Origin: Bordetella parapertussis
Lineage (GTDB): Bacteria > Pseudomonadota > Gammaproteobacteria > Burkholderiales > Burkholderiaceae_C
Direction: 5' to 3'
NCBI GenBank assembly: GCA_945888535.1
Contig: CAMDAN010000120.1
Span: 1 to 6,221 of the forward strand
Length of the DNA stretch: 6,221 bases
Shown here: positions 5,057-6,221 of the stretch, piece after piece
Numbering within the stretch: the stretch's first letter is position 1
Layout of the letters: each line of letters opens with the position of its first letter
Notes under the pieces: generated by a model
What the model was told of the DNA's origin: nothing
Databases searched by the model: none
The model's input: the letters and a program-made list of their open reading frames with translations, nothing else
Translations under genes and position numbers: made by a program

Positions 5057-6221
5057 ATGGACATCAAATCACTCACCCCTCTTCTTTCCATCAGTCCGCA
5101 AATCTTGATCGCCGAGATAAAAGCAGTGGCGCAAGCTGGCTTCAAGGCCATCATCTGCAACCGCCCCGATGGCGAAGGCCCTGACCAACCCAGCTTCAAG
5201 GAAATCGAAGCCGCTGCCCTTCAATACGGCCTGCAAGCCCAGTACCTGCCGGCGGAATCTGGCAAGGTGCGCGACGAGGATGGCAAGGCCTTTGGCCAAC
5301 TGCTGCTCACCATGCCGGGCCCCGTGCTGGCGTATTGCCGGACCGGCATGCGCTCGACCACCCTGTGGGCATTGTCGCAAGCAGGTATCACGCCCTTGCC
5401 GCAAATTTTGGAAGCATCGCAAAAAGTAGGCTTTGACATGAAAGCCTTGGTGCAACGCATTGCCAACGGCGGCAAAACGCCCTCTGACCAAGTGGACGCC
5501 CGCCACGATGTGGTCATCGTCGGCGGCGGCGCTGCGGGCATCTCTGTGGCCTCTAGCTTGTTGGCACGCAGCCCCCAGCTAGACATCGCCATCATCGATC
5601 CCGCTGACGCCCACTTCTACCAACCCGGCTGGACCATGGTCGGGGGTGGCATCTTCACAGCAAGCGATACCGCCCGAACCATGGCCTCAGTCATCCCCAC
5701 CGATGTCAGCTGGATCAAAGCCGCAGTGGCCGCTTTTGAGCCGGACAACAACCAAATCATTTTGGAAGGTTGCCGTGTGGTGAAGTACAAGCAATTGGTA
5801 GTCTGCCCCGGCTTGAAGCTGGACTGGCAAGGCATTGATGGCTTGAACGACACATTGGGTCGCAATGGCGTGACCTCCAACTACCGCTTCGACATGGCCC
5901 CCTACACTTGGGAACTGGTGCAAAACTTGAAAGGCGGCAAAGCGCTATTCACCCAGCCGCCCATGCCCATCAAATGCGCGGGTGCACCGCAAAAAGCCAT
6001 GTACTTGTCAGCCGACCATTGGACGCGCCAAGGGGTGCTGAACAACATCGACATTCAGTTTTGCAACTCTGGAGCGGTGTTGTTTGGGGTGGCCGACTAT
6101 GTCCCCGCGCTCATGGAATACGTGAAGAAATACCACATTGGCCTGAACTTTGGCGAAACCTTGGTGGCGGTCGACGGCCCAGCGCACAAAGCTACCTTCA
6201 GCAAAACCTTGGCCGATGGCA
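5057..6221 (+). CDS. DUF442 sulfurtransferase-like domain fused to FAD-dependent sulfide:quinone oxidoreductase (3' end cut)
   Basis: The frame is open from the ATG at 5057 to the edge: 388 complete codons. Residues 1 to about 115 form a DUF442 (TIGR01244, Blh N-terminal) domain: LSISPQI, AGFKAIICNRPDGE, then the active-site loop YCRTGMRSTTLW with Cys94 and Arg99 (CX4R, the spacing of a rhodanese rather than the CX5R of tyrosine phosphatases). A linker leads to a flavoprotein domain: DVVIVGGGAAG (151-161) is the dinucleotide-binding motif, FYQPGWTMVGGG (187-198) is typical of type II SQR, and IKCAGAPQKAMYL (305-317) holds Cys307. That cysteine matches the redox cysteine of human-type SQR (VKCAGAPQK, Cys201). 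The partner cysteine should lie beyond the edge. The enzyme likely oxidises sulfide, reduces quinone and yields a persulfide, with the fused domain receiving or transferring the sulfur. The common label 'protein tyrosine phosphatase/oxidoreductase' is probably misleading. GGA lies 7 nt before the ATG. It is the last gene seen in the rightward operon. Confidence 0.92.
   Translation, partial: MDIKSLTPLLSISPQILIAEIKAVAQAGFKAIICNRPDGEGPDQPSFKEIEAAALQYGLQAQYLPAESGKVRDEDGKAFGQLLLTMPGPVLAYCRTGMRSTTLWALSQAGITPLPQILEASQKVGFDMKALVQRIANGGKTPSDQVDARHDVVIVGGGAAGISVASSLLARSPQLDIAIIDPADAHFYQPGWTMVGGGIFTASDTARTMASVIPTDVSWIKAAVAAFEPDNNQIILEGCRVVKYKQLVVCPGLKLDWQGIDGLNDTLGRNGVTSNYRFDMAPYTWELVQNLKGGKALFTQPPMPIKCAGAPQKAMYLSADHWTRQGVLNNIDIQFCNSGAVLFGVADYVPALMEYVKKYHIGLNFGETLVAVDGPAHKATFSKTLADG

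Noticed and set aside
5069..5595. Minus-strand frames of 124-145 codons opposite the SQR fusion
   Set aside because: They are antisense to the DUF442 and FAD-binding motifs and look like no known family. They are shadows of the GC-rich third positions.
1..6221. CRISPR arrays, insertion sequences, tRNA/rRNA genes, attachment sites
   Set aside because: No regular repeat-spacer pattern, transposase-like frame, terminal inverted repeats around a gene, or tRNA-like segment was seen on either strand.

Overview
The window looks like a piece of a betaproteobacterial chromosome, most likely Burkholderiales/Comamonadaceae. This rests on moderate GC, codon use and the style of the proteins; it is an inference from family resemblance, not a database match. 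It holds two functional blocks: a sulfide/persulfide oxidation locus (about 2326 to the right edge) and the start of a metal-efflux type operon (about 2325 down to the left edge).

The sulfur locus is divergent around a short AT-rich control region at 3725-3763. To the right runs an operon: a BigR/SqrR-type ArsR repressor (3798-4127), two half-size YeeE/YedE membrane proteins (4124-4561 and 4572-5036), and a DUF442 sulfurtransferase-like domain fused to a type II sulfide:quinone oxidoreductase (5057 to the edge, 3' end missing). To the left runs a persulfide-dioxygenase-like metallo-beta-lactamase-fold protein (2820-3695), a 46-codon remnant of a trxC-type thioredoxin (2683-2823) and a single-domain rhodanese (2326-2673). 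The likely pathway is uptake of a reduced sulfur species, oxidation of sulfide to persulfide by SQR, sulfur handling by the DUF442 and rhodanese domains, and oxidation of persulfide to sulfite by the dioxygenase. The repressor has two cysteines placed like the persulfide-sensing pair of BigR and SqrR.

The control region is the most striking element. A 39-bp near-perfect palindrome with 13-bp perfect outer arms contains two near-consensus sigma70 promoters, one per strand, each with a 17-bp spacer. They are superimposed on each other and on the presumed operator.

The left block is on the minus strand. It holds a Cys/His-rich exported CzcI-like small protein (1798-2184, GTG start), a small exported protein of unknown function (1403-1711), and a TolC/CusC-type outer-membrane efflux lipoprotein (1406 to the left edge, C-terminus missing), which overlaps the preceding gene by ATGA. 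The 141-bp gap before this block carries TTAC motifs phased at multiples of 11 bp, which suggests an OmpR-family response-regulator site. No RNA genes, insertion sequences, CRISPR arrays or origins were seen, and no stretch over 300 bases lacks a gene.
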